Below, one piece after another: positions 1 to 9,052 of a DNA stretch of 64,000 bases; position 1 is the first letter of the stretch; every line of letters begins with the position of its first letter. Source of the stretch: Desmonostoc muscorum LEGE 12446 (lineage in GTDB: Bacteria > Cyanobacteriota > Cyanobacteriia > Cyanobacteriales > Nostocaceae). The stretch is taken from the NCBI RefSeq assembly GCF_015207005.2, contig NZ_JADEXS020000001.1, positions 1,302,001 to 1,366,000 of the forward strand. The letters are read 5' to 3'. Made by a program: the position numbers and the translations under genes. Under the pieces are notes generated by a model. The model saw only the letters and a program-made list of their open reading frames with translations, had not been told where the DNA came from and searched no databases.

Positions 1-78
1 GGTCATATTCAAGTTGAAAGCACCCAAAGCATTGGTACTACGTTCACTGTGACTTTACCAATAACTCTTGAGTCTTGA
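1..78 (+). CDS. C-terminal end of a sensor histidine kinase (partial)
   Basis: The window opens inside a gene. The first 25 codons end at a TGA at 76-78 and include the peptide GTTFTVTLP. This matches the last ATP-binding (G2-type) motif of the HATPase domain of histidine kinases, which usually lies at the extreme C-terminus. The kinase would autophosphorylate and pass the phosphate to a response regulator. Sensor domains and partner lie outside the window, so the signal cannot be inferred. Confidence 0.6.
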   Translation, partial: GHIQVESTQSIGTTFTVTLPITLES

Positions 79-594
79 AGAAGAATTCAGAATTCAGAAT
101 GGGCTACGCCCCGCTACGCTAACAGAAGTAAAACAGACTTGAGTAGATGCAGGGAATAGAGAATCAGGCTTTTCGAGTTGGGGGCGAGTTTTTTCACACA
201 ATTAAGTGGGAGTCCTATATTGTTTCCTGTGGCAGATGTTAATGTTTAGCTTTTTTACTAGCAGGATATCGGGAAACAAGATAAATTGACTAACAGAAAA
301 ATGTCCGGAATCAAAAGCTATAGACATATTGAATAATATAGCTTTTCAGTCTTAAGAATTAAACATTATGTCTAAATATACATGTTTTTCAAGTCTAGAG
401 TTAGATGTAAAAAACAAAGTTCATTGCTAAGTTAAAAATGTAATTCAAGAACTCAAAAGTCAAAATTCGGTATTCAGAATACTTAAACAACTAGGATTAC
501 ATACCAAATGAATATACTAATCTTCTTAAAATTCTGAATTCTGAATTCTGAGTTCTGAATTCTTAGCATTCTAAGATTTTACCAGGAGTTAATA
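79..594. other. Intergenic region with short tandem repeats
   Basis: No convincing gene is seen in these 516 bases. Short GAATTCA-type heptamer runs occur near 85-100 and, in the opposite orientation (TTCTGAA), at about 531-563 just before the next gene. A GCTACGCC-type fragment of a common cyanobacterial interspersed repeat lies near 102-120. A GGAG ribosome-binding site for the next gene lies near 583-587. Confidence 0.5.
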
Positions 595-1305
595 ATGATT
601 AATAATTCTCACAATTTTCGCAAATCCGCTGAATTATTGGGTGCTATTTGCGGAGGACTACTGATTACCCTGCCAGCGATTCCTCAAGCAGTAGCACAAC
701 AATCTACTCCCCGGGTTAACCCTTGTCCTAGTATTTTCTACGAAGAACCACATAACTCTCGCGTTGTGGTACCACAAGGATGTCCTCCCAATGCGCTAAC
801 TCAAAGACTCGCAGCCCAAGGGCTTCTTCCCACCCCTGGAACTCCATCACCAGAACAAGCAAGATTAGGTGTCGGCGGTGAAGCACCTCCAGAATCAGGC
901 GCAATACCACCACGCCCAGTTCCCCCAGTCGAGGGGCAAGTACCACCAGAACCAGGTGCTAGACCAGCACTACAACCACGACAAGCCCCCAGCGCTAGAA
1001 TCGCACTAGCAAATGGTAGAGTTAATATCAGATTAGTCAATGACACTGCGGCTAATATAACTTACCAAGTCATCGGCGATACGGCACCGCGATCGCTACA
1101 AGGAAAATCCGATGTCACACTCCAAGGTCTAAGCGCACCAGTAACAGTAACATTTGAACGAGAAGATGGCGGACAACTGACGGTAACTCCACAACCCTCA
1201 TCAGAGCCAGGAAGCTTGGAAGTTACATTTAACGAAGCGACTGATGCAACCCAAGGTAGAAGTGCTATGAGAATTGAACCAAGCGGTTCAGTATTCTTGA
1301 ATTAG
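595..1305 (+). CDS. Exported proline-rich hypothetical protein
   Basis: Unrecognised protein of 236 aa. Residues 1-34 form a clear Sec signal peptide: a basic start, the hydrophobic stretch LLGAICGGLLITLP, then AVAQQ as a likely signal peptidase I site. A Pro/Gly-rich linker (about 80-135, with PPRPVPP and PPEPGARP) separates a short N-terminal part holding two Cys from a C-terminal beta-rich domain (about 135-230). The product is probably periplasmic or outer-membrane attached. The ATG at 595 follows a good Shine-Dalgarno (CAGGAG) at suitable spacing. No partner gene is obvious. I see no catalytic motif and do not assign a function. Confidence 0.75.
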   Translation: MINNSHNFRKSAELLGAICGGLLITLPAIPQAVAQQSTPRVNPCPSIFYEEPHNSRVVVPQGCPPNALTQRLAAQGLLPTPGTPSPEQARLGVGGEAPPESGAIPPRPVPPVEGQVPPEPGARPALQPRQAPSARIALANGRVNIRLVNDTAANITYQVIGDTAPRSLQGKSDVTLQGLSAPVTVTFEREDGGQLTVTPQPSSEPGSLEVTFNEATDATQGRSAMRIEPSGSVFLN

Positions 1306-1320
1306 TAGGGTAGCACATTA

Positions 1321-1563
1321 GTAGGGGCGCACAGATGTGCATTGGTGTCAACTTAACGTGAAACCCTTGTGAAAACGTGACATTGAGTTCATTCACTTAC
1401 CGTTACTCACCGCGTTACCCCACCCTAACCCTCCCCTTATAAAGGGGAGGGAACTAGATTTCCTGTTTCCCCCCAATATATCGGGGGGATTAAGGGGGGT
1501 AAAACGTATGTGGGACAAGCCTTTGAGCTTAAGTTGACACCAATGACAGATGTGCGCCCCTAC
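1321..1563. repeat. MITE-like element with 35-bp terminal inverted repeats
   Basis: Positions 1321-1356 and 1529-1563 are near-perfect inverted copies; both outer ends read GTAGGGGCGCACA when read inward, and both inner ends include TTGGTGTCAACTTAA. The 243-bp element has no transposase. Inside it (1417-1504) sits a second, G/C-tract repeat (CCCTAACCCTCCCC...GGGGGGATTAAGGGG), which recurs at 45473-45743 inside a gene. One end-like copy also lies at 63647-63684. Confidence 0.7.
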
Positions 1564-1600
1564 TGCGTGTTTCATTCAAAAGATTTCCAGTGTCGTATTT

Positions 1601-2680
1601 CTACTTCTTGAGCATTTTTGTTAGCCTATCCAGCAATAGCAGTTCTTGTTTGCTATCTTCCAATGTTCGCGCCAGTATAATCGCCCTTTCGTAAAAATTA
1701 CGGGCAGTTGGATAATTACCTATCTGTTCGTATAATTGACCGTAAGATTCAAAAGATTTTAATTCTTCTCGCGTATTTTGTAATTCTTTGGCGAGTATTA
1801 AACGCTCCTCTAATAAATCAAAAGCACGTTCGTGGCGTCCTACAGCGCTGTGAGCTGTAACTAAACCATCAATTGCCCGTAATTCGTTAGTGCGATCGCG
1901 GTTAATTTTAGCTATCTGCATTGCTGCACCATAAGTACCAATGGTGTCTTGATAATTTCCCGATGCTAGATAAGCATCACCTAAATTATTTAAGGTATTT
2001 GCTTCACCAATAACATTACCAGTTTGACGCCGAAAAATTAAGGCATTTTCATATAATTTAATTGCTTTGTTATAATCTCCCAACCTGGCTGTTACTAGTC
2101 CCAAATTACTCAGAGATAGTCCTTCACCTTCAATATTTTTGACATTGTGAGCAATTTCAAGTGCCTCTTGGGCAGTTTTGCCAGCAGCACTAAATTCTCC
2201 TTCTTGGAGCAGAAATGTAGTAATATTATTCAGCACAAAAATCTGAGCTTGAAAATCTTTAGTATCACGAGCGATCGCTAATCCTCGTCGTAAAGCATCT
2301 TCGGCTTCTTTTAAACTACCTAGTTGGATATAAGCCTTAGCAAGCAAATTATAAGTCAAACCTTGGGCTTTCAGGTCACCAATTGAGTGATACAGTTCTA
2401 GCGCCCGCAAGCAAGAAGCAATTGTTTTGTTGGCATATCCTGAGGCATATTGTTGTTCGCCGATACGCAGCAAACTGTCTGCTTCATCTCTTGATTGTCG
2501 CCCCACGGAACTATTTAAAGGACGGTGGAGTTGTTCGGTAATATCAACTGCACCCGCCGCTATGGGAGTCAGCAGAAAAGTAAAGAGTAAAAAGCTGTGC
2601 AAAAGTAACTGGCGATGAAAAATTCCAGTTACATCAACTAAGTTTACTTTGGGCTTTGGAAATACAAGCTGTTGTCTCAT
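1601..2680 (-). CDS. Membrane-anchored or exported TPR protein
   Basis: 359 aa. An N-terminal hydrophobic segment (about 24-45, LLLHSFLLFTFLLTPIAAGA) acts as signal peptide or anchor. From about residue 65 to the end there are tandem tetratricopeptide repeats with 40-residue spacing of the TPR_12 (kinesin light chain-like) type, for example ALRRGLAIARD and NNLGDAYLASGNYQ. TPR arrays bind proteins; no enzyme domain is attached. The gene lies 96 bp downstream of the sigma-like gene on the same strand, so the two may be co-transcribed and this protein could act with it. That link is inferred from position only. Confidence 0.8.
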   Translation of the reverse strand: MRQQLVFPKPKVNLVDVTGIFHRQLLLHSFLLFTFLLTPIAAGAVDITEQLHRPLNSSVGRQSRDEADSLLRIGEQQYASGYANKTIASCLRALELYHSIGDLKAQGLTYNLLAKAYIQLGSLKEAEDALRRGLAIARDTKDFQAQIFVLNNITTFLLQEGEFSAAGKTAQEALEIAHNVKNIEGEGLSLSNLGLVTARLGDYNKAIKLYENALIFRRQTGNVIGEANTLNNLGDAYLASGNYQDTIGTYGAAMQIAKINRDRTNELRAIDGLVTAHSAVGRHERAFDLLEERLILAKELQNTREELKSFESYGQLYEQIGNYPTARNFYERAIILARTLEDSKQELLLLDRLTKMLKK

Positions 2681-2776
2681 AAAACTTACCCATCAAGTTG
2701 CGGGCTTAAGTAGAAGGTCTAAAGTGAAGTTTTAATTTTAAATTGAAGACATCCAATACTCGCATTTATACGTAAG

Positions 2777-3406
2777 CTAAACTTGGCCGAAATCTTCACC
2801 AAGATAAATAGCACGAATATCTGTGGGTAATTTGTCCTCTAGCATACGATAGCCTTCCTGGAGAAAATTGGCTACTTCATGAGGGGCGATCGCTTCTCCT
2901 TCAGCTTGCAGATAAGCAGCAATTCTAGTGTCACTCCAATGGAAAGTTTGAGACATCAACACAATTAAGCGCAGAATCGGAGGTAATTGGTCTAATGCTT
3001 GCTCTATGTAGCACCATAGCGGCGGCGAAGTTGCCTCCAGAGAATAGTGAATTGCTTCTGTGGGTGGTAGTTTCAGCTCGTTAATACAGAAAGCAGTCAT
3101 GTTAATTAACCAATTTTGCATAGTTAAGGTTTCTTCGCTCGATTCACCACGAGTTAAATTTAGTCCACCGAGTTCGTAGTAGATATGTCGCCAGGTGAGG
3201 GCAAACAGATAATCTGCTTGCACAGGCGATCGCGCCGAATGCCGAATTAAGGTATAGACTATGGGACTATAGCGGCAAAAAATCACCGTGAAGTACTTGC
3301 CAGCATCGGGATACTGCTGAAACAGAGTCAGTAATTCATCGTCACTGTGATGAAACAGAGACTTAACTAGGGGGTGATTAGCTTCAGGAAAAGAAGGAAT
3401 TTGCAT
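2777..3406 (-). CDS. Divergent sigma-70/ECF-like protein
   Basis: 209 aa. The N-terminal half (about 20-110) resembles sigma region 2 (YFTVIFCRYSPIVYTLIRHSARS...ADYLFALTW in separated parts). The C-terminal half (about 130-195) resembles region 4 (ALDQLPPILRLIVLMSQTFHWSDTRIAAYL, a helix-turn-helix after a QLPP motif). The order and length suit an ECF-type sigma factor, but conservation is weak, so it may be a sigma-like regulator without promoter-binding activity. It is the upstream gene of a pair with the TPR protein at 1601-2680. Start is the ATG at 3406. No anti-sigma gene is recognised beside it. Confidence 0.6.
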   Translation of the reverse strand: MQIPSFPEANHPLVKSLFHHSDDELLTLFQQYPDAGKYFTVIFCRYSPIVYTLIRHSARSPVQADYLFALTWRHIYYELGGLNLTRGESSEETLTMQNWLINMTAFCINELKLPPTEAIHYSLEATSPPLWCYIEQALDQLPPILRLIVLMSQTFHWSDTRIAAYLQAEGEAIAPHEVANFLQEGYRMLEDKLPTDIRAIYLGEDFGQV

Positions 3407-3602
3407 CAGCCTTGGGATTGATAGTTGTTAAAATAATTTTGGCAATTGCACTCTTGTAGTTAATCGCATAATATCTTGGTGTTGCTCAATTTGAGCCTCA
3501 GACTCAGACTAGTTAAATATTGATAAACTAAAAACAAGGACTTAATTTTAGTCTTGATTGACAATCCTAAAAGTCTCTCCCTTATAGAATCCTTATTTGT
3601 TC

Positions 3603-4199
3603 ATGGTTATAGCAGTTAGCGTGATATCGTTCCTCTTGAGTCCCCTTACTTTAGGCTCCTTTTTGCCCTCCCTGCCTTTGGATAGCCTCTTCTCCACCCA
3701 AGGCATCATGGTAATGCTGCTGGCGGCTTACGCTGGTGCCATGTGGATGTTTCTCACCAGTGCGCCAAAAGTACACACTGTGATGGTGTCAGATTTGGAG
3801 GTTGCCCGACAGTTGTATGAAGGGCTGCTAGATTTGCCAGCAGCCGAGGTGCCTTTGCACTACTACTACAACTACGAACAAACTATAGGCGCAACTGGGA
3901 TCGATCCGTTGTATATGTCTACCGGGCCGAGTTTGTCTAGTAAAATGATGAATAATGCTAGCGAAGGGCTGTGGTATCAATTGAAGAAAAATACCCAGCT
4001 ACACGTCATTACCGGCGCAAGTTTAGGTAGCAAAAATCAGCAACGTCACGTCTGCTTTGACCACGAATGTCTGGAAATGATTTTAATGCGAGTGGAAGTG
4101 CGCGGTTTGAAATTCAAGATTCGTAACCAAAAGCCCCTGAATTTTTTGGTCAAGGACTATGAAGGGCGGGTTATTGAACTGGCTGAAGTAGCGAATTAG
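3603..4199 (+). CDS. Glyoxalase-fold membrane-associated protein
   Basis: About 198 aa. Two hydrophobic segments occupy residues 1-20 and 33-55. They are followed by a soluble domain (about 58-198) starting VHTVMVSDLEVARQLYEGLLDLP and ending FLVKDYEGRVIELAEV, the pattern of a glyoxalase/bleomycin-resistance (VOC) beta-alpha-beta module. Tyr-rich (HYYYNYEQ) and His/Cys (RHVCFDHECLEM) stretches could bind metal, but the enzyme reaction is unknown. I start at the ATG at 3603; a TTG two codons upstream is the alternative. The gene is divergent from the sigma-like gene at 2777-3406 and stands alone. Confidence 0.65.
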   Translation: MVIAVSVISFLLSPLTLGSFLPSLPLDSLFSTQGIMVMLLAAYAGAMWMFLTSAPKVHTVMVSDLEVARQLYEGLLDLPAAEVPLHYYYNYEQTIGATGIDPLYMSTGPSLSSKMMNNASEGLWYQLKKNTQLHVITGASLGSKNQQRHVCFDHECLEMILMRVEVRGLKFKIRNQKPLNFLVKDYEGRVIELAEVAN

Positions 4200-4356
4200 T
4201 TCTTAAAAGAGAATTCAGAATGCAATCAGGGTAAAGCCGTAGCGACTGTCTTAAAAGTCAAGCGATCGCTGTATCTTAGAAAAAGTAGGGTGTGTTGTCG
4301 CGCAGCGCAACGCACCATTTTAATATGGGTGTAAATAAATTGGAAAAAATATACAC

Positions 4357-4534
4357 TAGGACTTACGCACTGTACAAAATAACCATCTTGTGGATTAACG
4401 TAAATACGTTGTTTCAGGCTTTTGGAGGGCACTTTTGATTGCTGGCGATCGCCAAAATATGATTGAAAAACCTAGCTATAAGCCTTGAAAACTATACCTG
4501 CTATTTTGGCTTTTCTGTCAATGCGTAAGTCCTA
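4357..4534. repeat. MITE, family A copy 1 (GGACTTACGCA ends, TA flanks)
   Basis: Inverted ends GGACTTACGCA (4359-4369) and TGCGTAAGTCC (4522-4532) are flanked by TA on both sides, as expected for TA-targeting IS630/Tc1-type transposition. The 174-bp interior has no transposase. A related copy lies at 19058-19267 and shares interior words such as TGTTTCAGGCTTTT. Partial ends recur near 28018 and 31697-31742. Confidence 0.75.
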
Positions 4535-4562
4535 TACACATCTCACCTATATGAAACACAAA

Positions 4563-4661
4563 CGAAGTCCGCCTGCGCGGACTAAGCAAGGAAAGATTGA
4601 GGGTTTGAAACCCACGCAGGTGGGTTTTGCCTGTGTAGACGCGGTTTCTAACCGCCGATTT
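4563..4661. repeat. Interspersed hairpin repeat shared with the right end of the window
   Basis: The region carries a GTCCGCCTGCGCGGAC hairpin, an AACCCACGCAGGTGGGTTT hairpin and a tail GTAGACGCGGTTTCTAACCG. The same order of parts occurs at about 63551-63639. It ends only about 10 bp beyond the stop of the TPR-CHAT gene, so it may also serve as its 3-prime end hairpin. Confidence 0.65.
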
Positions 4662-4671
4662 ACCTGTTTTA

Positions 4672-7662
4672 TTATCTTAATCCGTGGCAAATAAAAGCAG
4701 CCCAATAATGAGGATCTGAAAAGGGAAATTGCTGAGTAGAGTTTTCGATTTCTTTAAATTGTCTGTTCAATTTAGCATACATATTATATTCAAGCTTCCA
4801 TTGTTCATGCTCGATAGAACCTGAAGGATATTTTTTTCTATTTACTATCAGTTCTTTTTCCCTTGCTTCTACTTCTTGGAATATTTTATTAAGGTCTATT
4901 TTTCTAAATTCTCGTAGCTGAATTTGGGCTTTTTGTAATGCTTCAGGACGATTTCTACCTTCTTGTCGCTGCTGATAGTAAAAAATGGAAAATAATGCTG
5001 TAGCTAAATCATTCACTGACCACAAAGTACTAACTACACTTCTAGCGCCAGCACACAAGAATCCTGTGGAGAGAGTAAGAATATCATCAGTTAAGGAAGG
5101 AGTACCTAAATTAGTTTCGCAGCATGATAAAAAGACTTCTACAAGTTGAGGGAAACGCCAGCTTGGAGTCATCAATTGCCCCAAGGTGATGCTACTGCCA
5201 TGCGCTAATTTTAACTGTGATTCTAAAGGATTATCGAGGCGAGATTCGGCATGATGGCAGGAATGAAGTACTTGAACTTGTTGTGCTAATTGTCGATAAT
5301 TTTTAGTGGTAGCTTGATTACTGCCAATTAATCTATTCTCTCGTGGAATATTGTATATTTGGGCAAGTTTTTCGCCTTCAAATCTGGCACAGGGAAGGTT
5401 ATCTTCGGCATCTTCCACAGTGCCATATTGTAAAGACATTTTATCTACAGTGTCACGTTGTTGACAAAATTCTAAAATTTGGCAACTTGGGGTGTAACGA
5501 ATCAGAAATTTATCTCCTAAATATTCCTGATATTCTCCTGTAGGCAAAGCGGTGAAGGGAATCTGATGGAGTAACAGGTGGGGTACTAAAATTAATTCTT
5601 CTATTCCTTGAAGATGTTCGGATATGAGTTCAGATATTTGCAGGCGTTCAGCTAGTTCGCGGAGAATACTGTTAATTTGAGTTTGCCATTTTTTGGGTTC
5701 ATCTCTATAAGGCAATAACCAATTCTGCTCAATCCAGCCTTGTAATATATCTAACCCTTGTCCTATGCAGGTGTGGAGAGTAATTTTGTTTTGCTGCACG
5801 ACAAAAATATGGGTGTCGCTATTGGTAGTGTAGAAACTGAGAATAGCTGTATTGGTTTGGTCAATTAGCTTTTGAATTTCTGACAATTTCAGGGGGTTGA
5901 CTTGAATTTCTCCAGCTAACACGGGATCTTCACGTCTGATATTTTCCCAAACTTGTTGTTTTTGGGTTTCTAAAAATATGATTTTTTGATTGCGTTCTTC
6001 CCAAATAGCGCGTGTGTCACTACGGCTATTTTCAGATTTATGGCTTTGGCGTTCTTGGTCAATTTGCTGTTGCAGTTCTTCATACTGCTGCAATAATTCT
6101 TGGAGTTTTGGTGGAATTTCATCGCCTTCAAAGAGGTTGTAGCTTGCCATTAAGTCTACAAGAAGTTTAGAACGCGATCGCTCTGAATATTCAAAGGCTT
6201 TTTCTATTTGTCCACCGTTGATGCAAGCTTGCACCATGTTTTCGTAAATGCCAATGGATTGTTCTAAAATTTCCTGACGACGCGATTCAGAATTTACCCA
6301 ACTACGGCTGGTTTCGACTGCTTCAATTGCTATACCATAACCTTCAATAGCTTCTCTCCAGTAATCAGCTATTAAATATCCAGTTAAAAAACCAGTATGC
6401 CCTAAGTTACAAGCAGTTTGGTAGCATTGAGCAGGATTAGTTGTTGTGGTACGAACTTTTAGAGCTAGTCGAAAACACCCAATCGCTTCATTAATAGCAC
6501 TTATGTAAAAACTTTCATCTATTCTTTCGTAATCAATGTGTAAGCCCTGAATAATTTGCCCTTCAACAATACATGCTGTACCTAAATCATTTTGTACCTG
6601 TGACCACTCTAGAGGAAATGCTTCATAAGTATAGACTTTTAAGGCAGATTTATAAGCAGCAATTGCTTTCTTAATATTCACTGAACGATCACCTTCAGTT
6701 CTCTCACAATAAGCATTGCCAAGATTATTTTGAAGCATAGCCCAATCTTTAGGAAATAGTTCATAGGTATAGATTTTTAAAGCAGATTCATAATTAGCAA
6801 TTGCTAATTCTAAATTGATACTAGGTTTCCCTGAATTTAATTTTTCATAAGCTAGACCCAAATTATTTTTTGTCATCGCCCAATCTTCAGGAAATCTGTC
6901 AAATTTGAAAATTTCTAAAGCATTTTTATAATATACAATTGCTTGCTCTATATTTTTGTTAGTGTCTCCCTTAATACGCTGGCAATATGCATTACCCAAA
7001 TTATTATAGGCTAATGCCCAATATCGAGGATTTTTTTCTTTAGTGAGTACTGTTAATGCATTTTCATAAGCTTTTATAGCCTGTTCTCTATTTTCAAAAA
7101 TATTGCCATGAATTTGTTCCGTATATGCTGCACCCAAATTTATTTGAGTAATAGCCCACTGTTCAGGAAAGCTATTCCTGTTTCGGACTATAAGGGCATT
7201 TTGGAACTTTAAAATAGCATTATCTAAGTTTTGTGGACGGTTACCACTAATTCGATAAAGATAGGCTGTACCCAAATTATTTTGTGTGTCAGCCCATTCC
7301 TTTGGAAATTCTTCACGGTTAAAAGCAGTAAGAGCTATTTCATAGCCAGTTATAGCTATCTCAATGTGAATTTTATTGCTGTGAGGGAAATCTTTAATCA
7401 GATTACTAAGATTGACAATAAAGCTTGCTACGTCTCGCTTAAATTTTAAAGGTGCTGCTGACAACTTTGCTTTTTCCCATTCACTTAATAACAAGCCAAA
7501 TTTGTTATCTAATATATCTAAATTGAGCCTTAATAATGTGTAAACTGCTTGTGGTTTTTGACTATTATCTGTAGCTAATTTTATTAGCTTATAAAGCAAG
7601 TTTATATAGTCTCGATCTGAATATTTTCTTTTAGGTTTTATAGTTCCAAACCCTTTTGCCAT
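4672..7662 (-). CDS. TPR-CHAT caspase-like peptidase
   Basis: 996 aa. Residues about 95-470 hold tandem TPRs of a conserved 50-residue type (repeated WA..QNNLG.AY). A coiled-coil stretch follows (about 500-600, rich in Gln/Glu). The C-terminal CHAT domain (about 700-996) has the catalytic His in LHSCHHAE (His803/804) and Cys in LSCCETN (Cys847/848), plus the typical GARSVVSTLW segment. CHAT proteins are clan CD cysteine peptidases of the caspase/separase type; here the TPRs probably sense a partner. It lies 28 bp downstream of the small gene at 7691-8158 on the same strand, suggesting one operon. Substrate is unknown. The catalytic dyad is intact. Confidence 0.88.
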   Translation of the reverse strand: MAKGFGTIKPKRKYSDRDYINLLYKLIKLATDNSQKPQAVYTLLRLNLDILDNKFGLLLSEWEKAKLSAAPLKFKRDVASFIVNLSNLIKDFPHSNKIHIEIAITGYEIALTAFNREEFPKEWADTQNNLGTAYLYRISGNRPQNLDNAILKFQNALIVRNRNSFPEQWAITQINLGAAYTEQIHGNIFENREQAIKAYENALTVLTKEKNPRYWALAYNNLGNAYCQRIKGDTNKNIEQAIVYYKNALEIFKFDRFPEDWAMTKNNLGLAYEKLNSGKPSINLELAIANYESALKIYTYELFPKDWAMLQNNLGNAYCERTEGDRSVNIKKAIAAYKSALKVYTYEAFPLEWSQVQNDLGTACIVEGQIIQGLHIDYERIDESFYISAINEAIGCFRLALKVRTTTTNPAQCYQTACNLGHTGFLTGYLIADYWREAIEGYGIAIEAVETSRSWVNSESRRQEILEQSIGIYENMVQACINGGQIEKAFEYSERSRSKLLVDLMASYNLFEGDEIPPKLQELLQQYEELQQQIDQERQSHKSENSRSDTRAIWEERNQKIIFLETQKQQVWENIRREDPVLAGEIQVNPLKLSEIQKLIDQTNTAILSFYTTNSDTHIFVVQQNKITLHTCIGQGLDILQGWIEQNWLLPYRDEPKKWQTQINSILRELAERLQISELISEHLQGIEELILVPHLLLHQIPFTALPTGEYQEYLGDKFLIRYTPSCQILEFCQQRDTVDKMSLQYGTVEDAEDNLPCARFEGEKLAQIYNIPRENRLIGSNQATTKNYRQLAQQVQVLHSCHHAESRLDNPLESQLKLAHGSSITLGQLMTPSWRFPQLVEVFLSCCETNLGTPSLTDDILTLSTGFLCAGARSVVSTLWSVNDLATALFSIFYYQQRQEGRNRPEALQKAQIQLREFRKIDLNKIFQEVEAREKELIVNRKKYPSGSIEHEQWKLEYNMYAKLNRQFKEIENSTQQFPFSDPHYWAAFICHGLR

Positions 7663-7690
7663 ATTTATTCAATTAATTTCATATTAATGG

Positions 7691-8158
7691 TTACCCCAAA
7701 ACCGCTGCCAACTTCTCTAGCAATTCTTCAGCTAAATCCAATAACTCAATTTCATCAATTTCATTACTGGTTCCGCGATTACTTTCTGCAACGCCCACAC
7801 CACCCGCTAATACATTTTTTACAGCAAAAATCCGGTCTTCTTCCTCCGAAATACTCAGACATTTTTCCAGATCAACAGCAATTTTTTGTAGCGATTTATC
7901 TTTTAGCTGCTTTCTTAGCCTCACCGCTACCAAGTCATCACTTTGCAGGAAATTAGTCACTAATTCAACAAAATTTTGCTGCCCATCTTCGTCTTCTCCC
8001 CATGTTTCTAGCCAATCTCCATCAACATCATCACAATATAAATGGGCGGCTTCAAGCCCATACTTTATGATGTCATCTTGCACTTTTTGAGCAGCTTCTA
8101 CAGCTTGTAAAAAGTTGTCTAATCTCTGTTGACGGTCAGATTGTTTTTCCTGAACCAT
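7691..8158 (-). CDS. Small acidic protein sharing a C-terminal module with the HigA-type antitoxin
   Basis: 155 aa, unrecognised as a whole. The N-terminal half (about 1-60) is a charged helix followed by a very acidic stretch (CDDVDGDWLETWGEDEDG). The C-terminal 95 residues closely match the C-terminus of the antitoxin-like protein at 9053-9745: both carry LEKCLS.SEEEDRIFAVKNVLA, then SNRGTS.EIDEIELLDLAEE. The match is also strong at DNA level, so this is a recent duplication. The gene sits directly upstream of the CHAT peptidase (28 bp), suggesting a functional pair such as adaptor, inhibitor or substrate. That role is inferred. Confidence 0.7.
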   Translation of the reverse strand: MVQEKQSDRQQRLDNFLQAVEAAQKVQDDIIKYGLEAAHLYCDDVDGDWLETWGEDEDGQQNFVELVTNFLQSDDLVAVRLRKQLKDKSLQKIAVDLEKCLSISEEEDRIFAVKNVLAGGVGVAESNRGTSNEIDEIELLDLAEELLEKLAAVLG

Positions 8159-8222
8159 AAGGACTCACTTTGTTAAGTAATAACGCGGCTATACAAATCC
8201 AGTAAATGAAAGTGACCGACAA

Positions 8223-8918
8223 CTATAAATTAAATTTTAAATAACTACCTATACTGAGATTATCGCTGTTATCTAATAATATGTTAACTATCTGATTCAC
8301 AAAATCACTTGCACGGGGATTGTAACTTAAAAATAATCCTCTATCTATTGCCCAAAAAATTAGGGTATTTTCCCAATCATCAAACTTTTCTTGAGAAAAT
8401 TCCTCTGAGACGCTAGTGAGTTGAATACATAGTGGACTCTCTTGCGTACTGCTAACAATTATATCAGTTGCCATAGACAGATCTGCAATATAGCGTAGTA
8501 CAATTGTCCCGCCAGAACTTTTAATATTATTAGCAATAGAGGCAATTAATTTGGCATCCTCCTGATTGAACTCCCCCGCCATCAGTTTTCGTCTCCAGAT
8601 ATAAAATTTAGGGTCGTTTTCACTCAACCATTTAGGAAACAAGTAGCCATACCAATATTTTAAAGTTGGATTCAGCACTGTTAAAGCTGATTGCTGCTCT
8701 TCTTGGGATGGTAATGATTTAAGTCTCAGCAAAACTTCAGCGTCTTGGAGCATTTGTTGCAAAAACAGGATGACAAATCTTTTAGCAGTCAGCGAACCCG
8801 GTTTGACATCTTTCACCCAGCGATTGATCTCTTCTAACCTTTTAGTTAAACCAGGATCTATAACAGATGCTTCCTCTATGAGTAATCTTAATTGTTTTTT
8901 AATTTCTTTGGCTTGCAA
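8223..8918 (-). CDS. Hypothetical protein, possibly nuclease-fold
   Basis: 231 aa, no sure family. The N-terminal half (1-110) is helical. The C-terminal half has RYIADLSMATDIIVSS and then PLCIQLTSVSEEF, followed by WENTLIFWAIDRGLFLSYNP. A D-hydrophobic strand followed by a C-x-Q strand is reminiscent of a PD-(D/E)XK nuclease-like core with Gln replacing Lys, but this is only a suggestion. The gene is on the same strand between the toxin-antitoxin pair and the small acidic gene, with 134 and 64 bp spacing. Start is the ATG at 8918. Confidence 0.6.
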   Translation of the reverse strand: MQAKEIKKQLRLLIEEASVIDPGLTKRLEEINRWVKDVKPGSLTAKRFVILFLQQMLQDAEVLLRLKSLPSQEEQQSALTVLNPTLKYWYGYLFPKWLSENDPKFYIWRRKLMAGEFNQEDAKLIASIANNIKSSGGTIVLRYIADLSMATDIIVSSTQESPLCIQLTSVSEEFSQEKFDDWENTLIFWAIDRGLFLSYNPRASDFVNQIVNILLDNSDNLSIGSYLKFNL

Positions 8919-9052
8919 ATAATGATGAACCTCAAATCTGGAGTAGGTAGCTGAAATTTTAAAATTATTTTATCAGTCTAAGTGATCAGTGGAAAACTCC
9001 CCTTTTTGAGATTGGAGATGTAGCACCAAGGTAGACTGTAGTCTGTGTCATC

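Noticed and set aside
4226..4694. Small frames between the glyoxalase-like gene and the CHAT gene
   Set aside because: They fall in MITE and hairpin repeats.
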